A stretch of DNA of 64,000 nucleotides from assembly GCF_001685015.1 (NCBI RefSeq), contig NZ_MAYT01000031.1, positions 4,791 to 68,790 of the forward strand. Direction: 5' to 3'. Origin of the DNA: Pseudobacillus wudalianchiensis (lineage in GTDB: Bacteria; Bacillota; Bacilli; Bacillales; Domibacillaceae). Position numbers and translations under genes: made by a program. Below, one piece after another: positions 26,351 through 34,832 of this stretch. The stretch's first letter is position 1, and every line of letters starts with the position of its first letter. A model generated the notes under the pieces. It was not told where the DNA came from and made no database searches. It worked only from the letters and a program-made list of their open reading frames with translations.

Positions 26351-26977
26351 TTAAAACGTATTAGCTGCTGTGGCTGCTTGTCTTACGCCTTCTTCGATGA
26401 TTTCTTCTGCTCTATCAGGGAATTGGTTATGACCTTCCACAATCACAGTCGTAATATCCTGTACGCCCCAGAAGCCAAGCATCGCTTTTACATAATTCAT
26501 GGACATTTCTGCTGCTTGGGCAGGCCCTTCGGAGTAAACGCCGCCACGAGCTTGCAGAAGCGCCACTTTTTTATCAGTAAGTAAGCCAACAGGCCCTTCT
26601 GGTGTATATTTAAACGTTTTGCCAGCCTGTGATAAATAGTCTAAGTATGTATGCAAGGCAGCAGGCACTGTAAAGTTCCAGAGAGGGAAGGCGATAACGA
26701 TTTTTTCTGCTTCAAGAAATTGATTTAAATACTTATTTACTGTGTTCACAGCTGTTTGTTCTTCAGCGGTTAGCTCTAAGCCTCTTGCTGCCTTAAATGT
26801 GCCATTAATCATCTCATTGCCGTAGTAGGGGAGGTTCTCGTTAAATAAATCTAGCTCTGTAATTTCATCATTTGGATGGCTCTCTTTATAGCTATCAAGG
26901 AAAGCATGATAGAGCTTGACGCTAACGGACTGATCGATTGGTCTTGGATTCGCTTTGATGAATAAAACTTTTGACAT
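26351..26977 (-). CDS. azoR: FMN-dependent NADH-azoreductase
   Basis: 208-residue flavodoxin-fold quinone/azo reductase. FMN-binding FIKANPRPIDQSVSVKL at the N terminus, FPLWNFTVPAALHTYLD (phosphate and ring contacts) near residue 100, and LQARGGVYSEGP near 145. It reduces quinones and azo dyes with NADH in the cytosol and protects against thiol stress. ATG at 26977 behind GGAGG. No HxlR/MarR gene adjoins it. Bacillus genomes often have two copies. Confidence 0.92.
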   Translation of the reverse strand: MSKVLFIKANPRPIDQSVSVKLYHAFLDSYKESHPNDEITELDLFNENLPYYGNEMINGTFKAARGLELTAEEQTAVNTVNKYLNQFLEAEKIVIAFPLWNFTVPAALHTYLDYLSQAGKTFKYTPEGPVGLLTDKKVALLQARGGVYSEGPAQAAEMSMNYVKAMLGFWGVQDITTVIVEGHNQFPDRAEEIIEEGVRQAATAANTF

Positions 26978-27424
26978 ACAAAAAACCTCCATATCAAATG
27001 AGTAATTATTCCTATAAAGTAAAAAATCATTATATTTGTTAACTTTACTAGTTTAAGTTAAGGAAAAAGTTATTGTCAAATAATCGAAACTTTTATGTCA
27101 ACAGCTTCATTTTATCCTTTTAGAGACTAGGCTACTTGAATAGTGTCTGGTTTTTTCGGCTTTTTATTCCCATAGTTTAACCAGGTTCATCATTAAGCAG
27201 CGTGTCCTCATTGCGGAAAGGTTATTGATTTAACTAGCTGTCTGACTGGCAGCCATCCCTACTGTAGCGCTGGACACATAGTTTGTTTTCTTAAATAAAG
27301 ACACGATCACAGTCCTTGCTCTTTCACTTGTATCGCAAACCTAATTAAAGGAATTTTATCGATTTAACATTAGGTAACTTAGGGAAAGTACATAGGACAA
27401 CACGAATAAAGGAGGAAGAGATTA
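26978..27424. other. 447-base intergenic region
   Basis: Divergent control region of azoR and the formate/nitrite channel. AT-rich near azoR. I see no frame with a ribosome site and no recognised riboswitch; a GTGTCC and a GGACAC block about 75 bases apart could pair but this is weak. Confidence 0.4.
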
Positions 27425-28228
27425 GTGGCGTATCATAGCCCTCAGCAAATTGCCCAATTGGCAATAGAAGCTGGAACTAAAAAAGTTCATTTACCGTTTC
27501 CGAGCGTTTTATTGTTAGGTTTTTTAGGAGGAGCATTTATTTCGATCGGTTATCTTTTAGATATTCGGGTAGTTGCCAGTTTGCCTCACGAGTGGGGCTC
27601 ATTCTCGGCTTTTTTGGGAGCGGCTGTCTTCCCTGTAGGGTTGATGCTCATCCTTATTGCGGGAGGAGAGTTATTAACAGGAAATATGATGGCCGTTTCG
27701 ATAGCTTGTTTGGCGAAACGAGTTAACATAGCCCAGCTTATAAAGAACTGGTTCTGGATCACCATCAGCAATTTTATTGGAGCCCTTTTTGTGGCTTACT
27801 GTTTTGGCCATCTAGCTGAATTAACTACGACAGGTCCTTATCTGGACAAAACAATTGCGAGCGCGCAGGCCAAGATAGAGGCCAACCCGCTGGCGGCGAT
27901 ATGTTCTGCTATCGGTTGTAACTGGCTCGTTGGACTAGCTGTTTGGATGTCTTACGGCGCAGAAGACATCGGCGGGAAGATATTAGCGATCTGGTTTCCG
28001 ATTATGGCGTTCGTTGCTATTGGTTTTCAGCACGTTGTTGCTAACATGTTTGTGATCCCAGCGGCTATTTTTGCCGGTTATTTTAATTGGGGAGACTACT
28101 TCTATAATTTTATTTTTGTATTTATAGGGAATGCCATAGGAGGGTCTGTATTTGTTTCAGCCATTTATTGGCTCTCTTATCGGCGGGAGCTTGCGCTAGA
28201 TAGTCATTCTCAAATCAAGGGGCACTAA
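27425..28228 (+). CDS. Formate/nitrite transporter (FNT family)
   Basis: 267-residue pentameric channel protein with six helices. Family marks: GGAFISIGYLLDI, the GGELLTGNMMAV loop, and CNWLVGLAVWMSYGAEDIGGK. The motifs fit a FocA/YrhG-like channel for formate or nitrite across the membrane. GTG start with GGAGG 7 bases upstream. Single gene; no formate dehydrogenase or nitrite reductase nearby, so direction and anion are open. Confidence 0.92.
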   Translation: MAYHSPQQIAQLAIEAGTKKVHLPFPSVLLLGFLGGAFISIGYLLDIRVVASLPHEWGSFSAFLGAAVFPVGLMLILIAGGELLTGNMMAVSIACLAKRVNIAQLIKNWFWITISNFIGALFVAYCFGHLAELTTTGPYLDKTIASAQAKIEANPLAAICSAIGCNWLVGLAVWMSYGAEDIGGKILAIWFPIMAFVAIGFQHVVANMFVIPAAIFAGYFNWGDYFYNFIFVFIGNAIGGSVFVSAIYWLSYRRELALDSHSQIKGH

Positions 28229-28396
28229 AGAATTGTTTTTAATGAGGACAGTATTCTATCAGAGTATAAGAGTGACACAGAAAAAGGGACTGTTTTAGCC
28301 TCTTTTTTATTTATGAATAAAGTAGTTGAGTATAAAAAGCAGGTTAAACGATAAAAAATTCTATTAAGATAGATAGGTTGGAAGACGGCATGGAAA

Positions 28397-28663
28397 ATGG
28401 GACGGTTTTTCAAAAAGAAGAGCCTAAAACCATTCATTATTATAAGATTTTTATTAACCGTTATAACAGGAAGTTTACTTGCATTGGGATTGATCCATCA
28501 TTTGGATTCCTTTTTCTTTAGAATAATTTGCTTTGCAATAGAAATAGGCTCTATGATTGATGGCATCGAATATTTTATTCAAGGAAGCAGTAAGAAGGTT
28601 TATCTTATAGATGGCGTACTTGTTATTGTATGGTTAGCTTTGGGATTTCAGTTTTTTGATTAG
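28397..28663 (+). CDS. Small membrane protein, 88 aa
   Basis: Two to three hydrophobic segments (about 12-33, 38-56, 70-86) after a basic N terminus (MGRFFKKKSLK). ATG at 28397 has only a weak GGAAGA site. The hydropathy and basic start look like a genuine inner membrane protein. A perfect 23-bp hairpin terminator directly follows and overlaps the region just past the stop. Family unknown. Confidence 0.6.
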   Translation: MGRFFKKKSLKPFIIIRFLLTVITGSLLALGLIHHLDSFFFRIICFAIEIGSMIDGIEYFIQGSSKKVYLIDGVLVIVWLALGFQFFD

Positions 28664-28983
28664 TTGTTGTAAAGCTAGAGGCACTTTCTCTATTTCTGAG
28701 AAAGTGCCTCTAGCTTTACATTTTTTTTATCGATGATCGGTTTTTCAATATAGATATTTAAATGAGGGGATTGCCTTCGACTCCAAATACGATTGGGGGA
28801 TTCTTTTTTTCATCCTCCGTAATAGCAGACGCAGCGTTTAGGAAATCATATTGGATGTTTATTTGTTTACAGGATATATTGTCCCTATTGTCCCTCTTTG
28901 AATACAGAGTGTTTTCCTTATTTAGTCATCCTCTAATCTTCTGGTAAAATAGCATTATATAGTAGAGAGAAGGAGAGAAGACG
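28664..28983. other. 320-base gap upstream of the defence-like module
   Basis: Holds the 23-bp hairpin, then AT-rich sequence; a 61-codon frame at 28762 has no ribosome site. The region just before the MazG-like gene, GGTAAAATAGCATTATAT, is the likeliest promoter area. Confidence 0.45.
28668..28728. terminator. Unusually long perfect hairpin terminator
   Basis: 23-bp perfect stem (28668-28690 with 28698-28720), 7-base loop TATTTCT, then T8. The arm starts TGTAAAGCTAGAGG. It is the only such long perfect hairpin in the window. Confidence 0.85.
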
Positions 28984-29310
28984 ATGCCTATCCACAACAA
29001 ACTTGTGCGTGACCGAATACTAGAAATTATTGACCAAAGCGGAAAGAAATACAGCTCCCGTATTCTTGATGAACGAGAATACGAAGAGGAAGTCCGTAAA
29101 AAAATGAACGAAGAGCTGGCTGAATACGAAGCGGCTCAAAATGATGAAGAAGCGCTCGAAGAACTAGCTGATCTGCTTGAACTCATACACGCTGCAGCCG
29201 CTATTCATGGGGCTGATTTTAACGAGCTTGAGGCAATACGCCAACAAAAGGCTGAAAAGCGCGGCGGATTTAGCGAGCGGATTTTCTTAATTGAGGTAGA
29301 AGATGACTAA
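28984..29310 (+). CDS. MazG-like NTP pyrophosphohydrolase
   Basis: 108-residue all-alpha NTP-PPase domain protein of the MazG / phosphoribosyl-ATP pyrophosphohydrolase superfamily. It starts PIHNKLVRDRILEII, and the magnesium-binding pairs are MNEELAEYEAA (about 41) and LEELADLLELIHA (about 59). It would hydrolyse a nucleoside triphosphate to the monophosphate. ATG behind AAGGAGAGAAG. Its stop overlaps the start of the helicase gene by 8 bases, so translation is coupled. In this setting it may deplete or edit nucleotides as part of a defence response; that is inference. Confidence 0.85.
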   Translation: MPIHNKLVRDRILEIIDQSGKKYSSRILDEREYEEEVRKKMNEELAEYEAAQNDEEALEELADLLELIHAAAAIHGADFNELEAIRQQKAEKRGGFSERIFLIEVEDD

Positions 29311-31735
29311 GCTGCAGCTAATTACAGAAAATTTTGTAGAGACAATTATTAAACTAGCGGAAGAAGCAGGAGAAATCTACATACTCACTTCTTTTGTCAT
29401 GAAGTCAGGTGTAAAGCGGATTCTTCCTGCTTTACAGCTGGCTGCTTCGCGTGGAGCGGATATTAAAATTTGTACTGGTGATTATTTGTCTATTACCCAG
29501 CCAGAGGCACTTCAACTTTTGGCCACCGAACTGCCCGAAGCTGAAGTGCGTATGTGGCAGAGCGGCGGAAAGTCTTTTCACCCAAAAGCATATTTGTTTC
29601 GCTCTAAACAAGACGGGCACCTTATTGTAGGATCTTCTAATTTATCCCTTTCTGCTTTGACAGGCGGCGTAGAATGGAATCTTCATGCGCCGTCTGCACT
29701 TGATGAAGAAATCTTTGAAAAGGGGCTTTTTGAATTTGAAAAGGTATTTTATCACGATTATACGATTCCAGTGAATCTAGAAACAATTAGACAATATCAA
29801 GAAGCCTACGATCACTTTCACAAAAGTCAATCCATTATGAGAACCTTCACAGAAGCAGAGGAAACGGAGATGATGTTTTCCGAACCAAGTGATCAAGCCC
29901 AGATTGTGAATGATCCATCCGAAGCTTATACCATAAAATTAGAGCAATTAATTCCGCGCCCGGCGCAACAGGAAGCACTTCAGGCGTTGGAGGATACGCT
30001 GGAAGAAGAGTATGATCGTGCACTCGTTGTGATGGCAACGGGTCTTGGAAAAACATATTTAGCTGCTTTTTTTGCTCAGAGATTTAATAGAGTTTTATTT
30101 ATTGCTCATCAAAAGGAGCTACTGGTGCAAGCTCGAAAGTCTTTTTTACACGTTATGCCTGAAAGAACTGCCGGTTTATTTAACGCTGACTTTAAAGAGA
30201 GAGAATCGGAAATGCTGTTTGCTTCTGTGTTTACGCTTGGCTTGAAGCAAAATCTAGGGGGCTTTGATCCAAATGATTTTGACTTAATTATTATCGATGA
30301 ATTTCACCATGCCGCCGCCAAGTCTTATCAATCCATATTAAATCATTTTAAGCCAAAATTTCTTCTTGGTATTACAGCGACACCTGATCGAATGGATAAT
30401 AAAGATGTTTACAGTATTTGCGGCGGCAATACGGCCTACCGAATCCATTTTATCGAAGCCATACAGAAGCAGTGGCTTGTTCCATTTATGTATTACGGTG
30501 TTTATGATGATACAGACTATTCAGCTTTAACGTGGCTTGGCACGCGATACGATGAAGAAGAATTGCTGCAAGTGCAGCTAAGGGGAGAAATGGCAGAAAA
30601 GATTGAAACAGCTTGGAACAAATATCGTCAGACGAGAACAATCGGATTCTGTTCATCTATTAAGCAGGCAGCCTTTTTAAGCAGCTATTTCAACAACAAG
30701 GGCTGGAGAACCGTTGCTATGCATTCAAAAATGAAAGGCTATTCTCGGGAAGAAGCTATAAAAGCATTAGATTCTGGGGAGTTAGACATCATTTTCACAG
30801 TTGATTTATTTAATGAAGGAGTCGACATCCCCTCTGTTGATACGTTATTGTTTGTACGGCCGACGCAATCACTCACTGTTTTTACCCAGCAAATTGGACG
30901 GGGATTGCGTATAGCAGAAGGAAAACCGCATTGTGTCATTATTGATTTAATTGGAAACTATCGCAACGCCGATATTAAACTGCAAGTATTTGATACGAGG
31001 GAAAAAGAGAAAGACGGCAAACGTCAGACTGTCGTTCCTGCTGTGCCGGAGAATTGTCGGATAGAATTTGATTTAGCAGCAATAGAGCTGTTGAAGGAAA
31101 TGAACCGCAAAAGAAGTCCAAGGAAGGAACAGCTACGCTATGCTTATGAGAATCTAAAATTAGAATTGGGACGGCGGCCGACCTATCTCGAGTTTCATTT
31201 GAATGCTAATGCTGACAGCAAGACTATCAAAGAATACTACGGCTCCTATCCTGGTTTTCTGCAGGGGATTGATGGGCTGAGCGATAAAGAGGAGGAAGTA
31301 TTCTCCCAATATAAAGACTGGTTTCAAGAAGTTGAACGAACTGTTATGACTAAGAGCTATAAAATGGTTGTTTTACTTTATCTCCTTTCAAAAGGATCGA
31401 ATAAATGGCTAGAACCGGTTACCCCTGAAGAAGCGGCGCCATTTTTTCACAATTACTTAACATCAAAGGAGTATCGAAAAAATAAGGATTTAGCAGATAA
31501 ACAAAGCAGTAGGCTTATCGAGTACGACGAGAGGAAAATGGCGGCGCTGATTGCTAAAATGCCCATGACTAAGTGGAGTGGATCATCAAACGGACTGGTC
31601 TCTTTTGAAGGTAACCAATTCAAGATTCAACTTAATGTTGAGAAAGAAGATGAAGAGATTCTTTTTGAGTGGACGAAGCAGATTTGTGAATACCGGCTGC
31701 ATTGGTACTTTGAGAGAAAGGGGAAAGACCAATAG
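29303..31735 (+). CDS. PLD-domain SF2 helicase
   Basis: 810 residues. N-terminal phospholipase-D-like nuclease domain with HPKAY near residue 95 and GSSNLS near 112. Then a superfamily 2 helicase: Walker A ATGLGKTYLA (about 244), IIDEFHHAA (about 331), ITATPDR (about 357), and QIGRGLR of the second RecA domain (about 530). The C-terminal 250 residues are a helical region with LGRRPTYLEFHLNA, not matched by me to a known domain; no DUF3427 tail was seen. Such nuclease-helicases occur in phage-defence islands. Overlaps the MazG-like gene. Confidence 0.85.
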   Translation: MTKLQLITENFVETIIKLAEEAGEIYILTSFVMKSGVKRILPALQLAASRGADIKICTGDYLSITQPEALQLLATELPEAEVRMWQSGGKSFHPKAYLFRSKQDGHLIVGSSNLSLSALTGGVEWNLHAPSALDEEIFEKGLFEFEKVFYHDYTIPVNLETIRQYQEAYDHFHKSQSIMRTFTEAEETEMMFSEPSDQAQIVNDPSEAYTIKLEQLIPRPAQQEALQALEDTLEEEYDRALVVMATGLGKTYLAAFFAQRFNRVLFIAHQKELLVQARKSFLHVMPERTAGLFNADFKERESEMLFASVFTLGLKQNLGGFDPNDFDLIIIDEFHHAAAKSYQSILNHFKPKFLLGITATPDRMDNKDVYSICGGNTAYRIHFIEAIQKQWLVPFMYYGVYDDTDYSALTWLGTRYDEEELLQVQLRGEMAEKIETAWNKYRQTRTIGFCSSIKQAAFLSSYFNNKGWRTVAMHSKMKGYSREEAIKALDSGELDIIFTVDLFNEGVDIPSVDTLLFVRPTQSLTVFTQQIGRGLRIAEGKPHCVIIDLIGNYRNADIKLQVFDTREKEKDGKRQTVVPAVPENCRIEFDLAAIELLKEMNRKRSPRKEQLRYAYENLKLELGRRPTYLEFHLNANADSKTIKEYYGSYPGFLQGIDGLSDKEEEVFSQYKDWFQEVERTVMTKSYKMVVLLYLLSKGSNKWLEPVTPEEAAPFFHNYLTSKEYRKNKDLADKQSSRLIEYDERKMAALIAKMPMTKWSGSSNGLVSFEGNQFKIQLNVEKEDEEILFEWTKQICEYRLHWYFERKGKDQ

Positions 31736-31751
31736 GGAAAACTTCAGTACA

Positions 31752-31780
31752 TTCAGTTAGTGAGGATGCAATGCTATAAT
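31752..31780 (+). promoter_or_regulatory. Weak sigma-A promoter before the DUF262 gene
   Basis: TTCAGT, 17-base spacer, TATAAT, in the 88-base gap after the helicase. The -35 matches three of six; it would allow separate transcription of the nuclease. Confidence 0.35.
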
Positions 31781-31823
31781 TTTTCAAAAGGACTTAACAA
31801 GAGAACTCTATGGAGGTTTACAC

Positions 31824-33551
31824 ATGGCGACAATAGATAAAAAAATCGAAGCAAAAGAAATCCTATTTAAGGATTTATTCGGTTCAAAATTTGCTTTTAA
31901 AATTCCTGGATATCAACGGCAATATTCATGGGAAAAAGACCAGTTGGAGCAATTGTTTGAAGATATAAAGGAAGCGATGGAGCTTAAAGAAGATAGTTAT
32001 TTTTTAGGAAGTGTTATTTTACAGGTTATTGATCAAAAGAGCGATAATAGTGGCATGTATGACGTAGTAGATGGTCAACAAAGGCTTACCACTCTTACCA
32101 TCCTCCTTGCAGTAATGCGTGATTTGATAACAAATCCAAAAGCTAAAACGACACTTCAATCTAAAATTTATCAGGAGGCAGACCCTTATGAGGATAAGCC
32201 TGAAACGGTTCGTCTTCGTGTGCGTGACCGGGATTATTCCTTTTTTAAGAAATATATTTTAGAAGAAGGGGGGACGAAATTAACGGTTAATGAGCCAGAC
32301 TTAACTGAGTCCCAGGACAGAATGACAAAAGCTATACATATCTTTTCAGAGAAATTTTTAGAGAACGGGCAGCTGGATGAGCAATTAGTTGATAACATGA
32401 TTCATTTTATCTTGAATAAGTGTATGTTTGTTTACGTAAAAACAGGTACGTTTACATCTGCTTTTCGCTTATTCTCGATCTTGAATGATCGGGGAATGCC
32501 GCTCAGTAATGCGGACCTATTGAAAAGTACGAACTTAGGGGCCATTGCGGAAACAGAACGGCTTCATTATCAAAATTTGTGGGAAGCAATGGAAGAAGAG
32601 TTAGGCAGAGAAGAGCTCGAGAAGCTTCTAGGCTATATCCGGCTTATTTTTGTAAAGGAAAAAGCCAGAAAAACTATTCAAGAAGAATACGAAGAAAAAA
32701 TATTTGCAAAGAACCCTGATTTTAGAGGAAAGCAATTTATTGAATATGTGAAGCAGTTCGCTGATATTTATCGAGAAAAGGTGTTAAATGCTGACATTCA
32801 GACAACTGATAAAGAAATAGCTGTAAAATATCATGGCTTATTAACTCTTATGAGGGATTTCATTCCTTCGTCTGATTGGATTCCTGTGTTGATTCATTTT
32901 ATCCAAAAGTTTCAGTCACCTAACGAAATTTACTCGTTCTTGCGAGTATTAGAGCGTAAATTTGTGATGAGCTGGATTAAAGGTATCACTCCTACCGGAA
33001 GGGTAACGGAGGTGGTAAAGATGATTCAGGCAGTGGATAACGCCTCAGATCCAAATGATGTAGCAAAAGAGAAAATTTTTCAGACTTCTGAGGACTATAA
33101 AGCTGTAAAAATCAATATTCAGGTAGATGATTTATACAAGAAAAAATACGCTAAGTATTTACTGCTTCGTCTAGATATGTCGTTAAATGAAAATGCTAAC
33201 GTAAAAAAATCATATACAGGGGTTATCAGTGTGGAGCACATTTTACCCCAAAACCCTTCTGAAGGGAGCAGTTGGCGACAGGATTTTACAGAAGAAGAAC
33301 GAAAAGCTTGGACGAACCGTCTAGGGAATTTAGTATTGCTTAGCCGCAAGAAAAATTCATCAGCTAATAATAGAGAATTCCCTATAAAACTGCAAAAGTA
33401 TTTTTCAAATGGCATTACAGATTTCGAACTTACAAAAGACTTGAAAAAATTTCAGCAGTGGACTGTTAAAGAATGTGAATCTCGCCATGAAGACTTAATT
33501 GATAGGTTGATGGCAATATACTTCGATCCGGCCAAAGTAACCATAAAATAA
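31824..33551 (+). CDS. DUF262-DUF1524 nuclease (single-chain GmrSD-like)
   Basis: 575 residues. DUF262 half: FKIPGYQRQYSW (about 26) and VVDGQQRLTTLTILL (about 80), the ParB/Srx-like NTP-hydrolysis motif. DUF1524 half: His-Me-finger nuclease with SVEHILPQNP (about 470) and NRLGNLVLL...NSSANN (about 498). This is the arrangement of GmrSD and BrxU type IV enzymes, which cut phage DNA with modified, often glucosylated, cytosines. ATG behind TGGAGG, 88 bases after the helicase. It is AT-rich relative to neighbours, which would fit transfer. Confidence 0.88.
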   Translation: MATIDKKIEAKEILFKDLFGSKFAFKIPGYQRQYSWEKDQLEQLFEDIKEAMELKEDSYFLGSVILQVIDQKSDNSGMYDVVDGQQRLTTLTILLAVMRDLITNPKAKTTLQSKIYQEADPYEDKPETVRLRVRDRDYSFFKKYILEEGGTKLTVNEPDLTESQDRMTKAIHIFSEKFLENGQLDEQLVDNMIHFILNKCMFVYVKTGTFTSAFRLFSILNDRGMPLSNADLLKSTNLGAIAETERLHYQNLWEAMEEELGREELEKLLGYIRLIFVKEKARKTIQEEYEEKIFAKNPDFRGKQFIEYVKQFADIYREKVLNADIQTTDKEIAVKYHGLLTLMRDFIPSSDWIPVLIHFIQKFQSPNEIYSFLRVLERKFVMSWIKGITPTGRVTEVVKMIQAVDNASDPNDVAKEKIFQTSEDYKAVKINIQVDDLYKKKYAKYLLLRLDMSLNENANVKKSYTGVISVEHILPQNPSEGSSWRQDFTEEERKAWTNRLGNLVLLSRKKNSSANNREFPIKLQKYFSNGITDFELTKDLKKFQQWTVKECESRHEDLIDRLMAIYFDPAKVTIK

Positions 33552-33607
33552 GAGAAAGTTAGCGGTGAGAGCCGATTAAAAAACATCACTAAGAAAGGAA
33601 GAAAGCT

Positions 33608-34003
33608 ATGCTCAAGAAATTCACATTAAAAACAAACCATCGTGACCAAATGATCGAGGTAACGCAGCAGGTGGAGGCATTTATTCGAGAAAAGGGGATA
33701 GAAGAAGGGGCAGCGGTGGTGTATTGTCCTCATACCACAGCGGGCATAACGATCAATGAGAACGCAGACCCCGATGTGAAGCGGGATATGATTCGCCGGT
33801 TTGATGAGGTGTATCCGTGGGAGCATGAGTTGGATCGGCATGCGGAGGGGAATACGGCGGCTCATATGAAGGCGAGTACAGTCGGTTCGTCGCAGTATGT
33901 TATTGTAACGGAAGGACGCTTGCTTTTAGGAACATGGCAGGGCATTTATTTTTGTGAGTTTGATGGACCGCGCACTCGGACGTTTTATGTGAAGGTTTTG
34001 TAG
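33608..34003 (+). CDS. YjbQ/UPF0047 family protein
   Basis: 131-residue cytosolic beta-rich protein. Signatures: [36 protein letters not shown] and [15 protein letters not shown]. The family is called secondary thiamine-phosphate synthase because members show weak ThiE-like activity; the true role is unsettled. ATG behind AAAGGAAG. It follows the nuclease gene but looks like a housekeeping gene, marking the right edge of the module. Confidence 0.9.
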   Translation: MLKKFTLKTNHRDQMIEVTQQVEAFIREKGIEEGAAVVYCPHTTAGITINENADPDVKRDMIRRFDEVYPWEHELDRHAEGNTAAHMKASTVGSSQYVIVTEGRLLLGTWQGIYFCEFDGPRTRTFYVKVL

Positions 34004-34072
34004 AAGACGGACAGCTGCTGAGCCTGTTTTTGTTTGTTTTGATGTCAAAGCTCGTCTCTGTTTAATTAAAAA

Positions 34073-34134
34073 GAAGGCTGTTTTTATTCAAAATGGGGTT
34101 GGGCAACCCAAAATTGAATAAAAGCGGCTTTTTC
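34073..34134 (+). terminator. Long intrinsic terminator after yjbQ
   Basis: Imperfect stem of about 25 bp: TTTTTATTCAA...TGGGGTTG pairs with CAACCCA...TTGAATAAAA, followed by GCTTTTTCTTTTT. Confidence 0.75.
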
Positions 34135-34215
34135 TTTTTGTTTTTAGCTGATCAGCTACAGGGGTCCAGACTAATGACACCCTATTTCTTCTCCATTTAT
34201 CATATTTTTCAAAAG

Positions 34216-34231
34216 TGGCACATTTCTTGCT
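34216..34231 (+). promoter_or_regulatory. Sigma-54 promoter upstream of DUF3055-like gene
   Basis: TGGCAC-N5-TTGCT with exact -24/-12 spacing, matching the TGGCAC-N5-TTGCW consensus completely. It ends 88 bases before the ATG. The activator is unknown; no sigma-54 activator gene is close. Confidence 0.7.
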
Positions 34232-34318
34232 TTGATATTCAACAATACAAAAAGAAGGGGAATGTTCCAACTGAAGTTCCCTGCTTAGACCACTAAAAAT
34301 GCGAAAGGGTGAAATAAT

Positions 34319-34612
34319 ATGGAGGTAACTTTCTTGATGGATGAATCTGAAATGCAATCAAATCGCTTCGTGTGCTTGATCACCGATCATCATCGTTACG
34401 ACTTTGCGATTATTGATACGAAGCAATTCTCGGGCAATAGCATTGTCCTCTCTCTTCAAAACAACAGAATGATTTTAATGTGTGAAGAGGACATCGAGGA
34501 TAGTGAATACTGGGCACTGAAACTAGGGGTAGAACAAGAGGATACGAAAGCTATTCAGGATTTCCTCTACACAGCATTAGGAAAAGGTGAGCCTGCTGCA
34601 GTTGTTTATTAA
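34319..34612 (+). CDS. DUF3055-like (SAV0927-type) protein, copy 1
   Basis: 97 residues, cytosolic. The pattern NRFVCLITDHHRYDFAIIDTKQFSG resembles the DUF3055/SAV0927 family of Firmicutes. A paralogue of the same length and register is at 50830-51123, and the two align without gaps from the first residue, which confirms the start at 34319 (GAAAGGGTG upstream). This copy has a sigma-54 promoter, the other a sigma-A one. Function unknown. Confidence 0.75.
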   Translation: MEVTFLMDESEMQSNRFVCLITDHHRYDFAIIDTKQFSGNSIVLSLQNNRMILMCEEDIEDSEYWALKLGVEQEDTKAIQDFLYTALGKGEPAAVVY

Positions 34613-34665
34613 GCGAAAGGGTAGCTGTAATGAGCAGAAGTTTTCACGCACTCTCAAACGCATAA

Positions 34666-34776
34666 GTTTGAGAGTGTAAACAAAGTCTATTTTTAATATC
34701 CCGGCTTGATTAAAAAAGCTGGCCTTTCAAGCCGTACAGCTTGACGGATAACGAAGAAAATGAACGTTTGCCAACA
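34666..34776 (+). repeat. Dispersed intergenic repeat, copy C
   Basis: GTTTGAGAGTGTAAACAAAG then TCTATTTTTAATATCCC, a 60-base insert containing an AAGCTGGC...GCTT hairpin, then CGTTTGCCAACA. Also begins inside a perfect 11-bp hairpin CACTCTCAAAC / GTTTGAGAGTG (34649-34676). Opposite orientation to copy A. Confidence 0.7.
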
Positions 34777-34832
34777 ACCTGAATGCATGAATTTACTAGG
34801 GATCTTTCCTTTATAATCTCTTTTTCCTTATA

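Noticed and set aside
28762-28947. 61-codon frame before the MazG-like gene
   Set aside because: No ribosome site and no protein-like pattern.
28984-33551. A prophage or integrative element as the carrier of the defence-like genes
   Set aside because: No integrase, attachment-site repeat or tRNA was found on either side.
34093-34296. 67-codon frame after yjbQ
   Set aside because: It begins inside a terminator stem, crosses the sigma-54 promoter and has no ribosome site.
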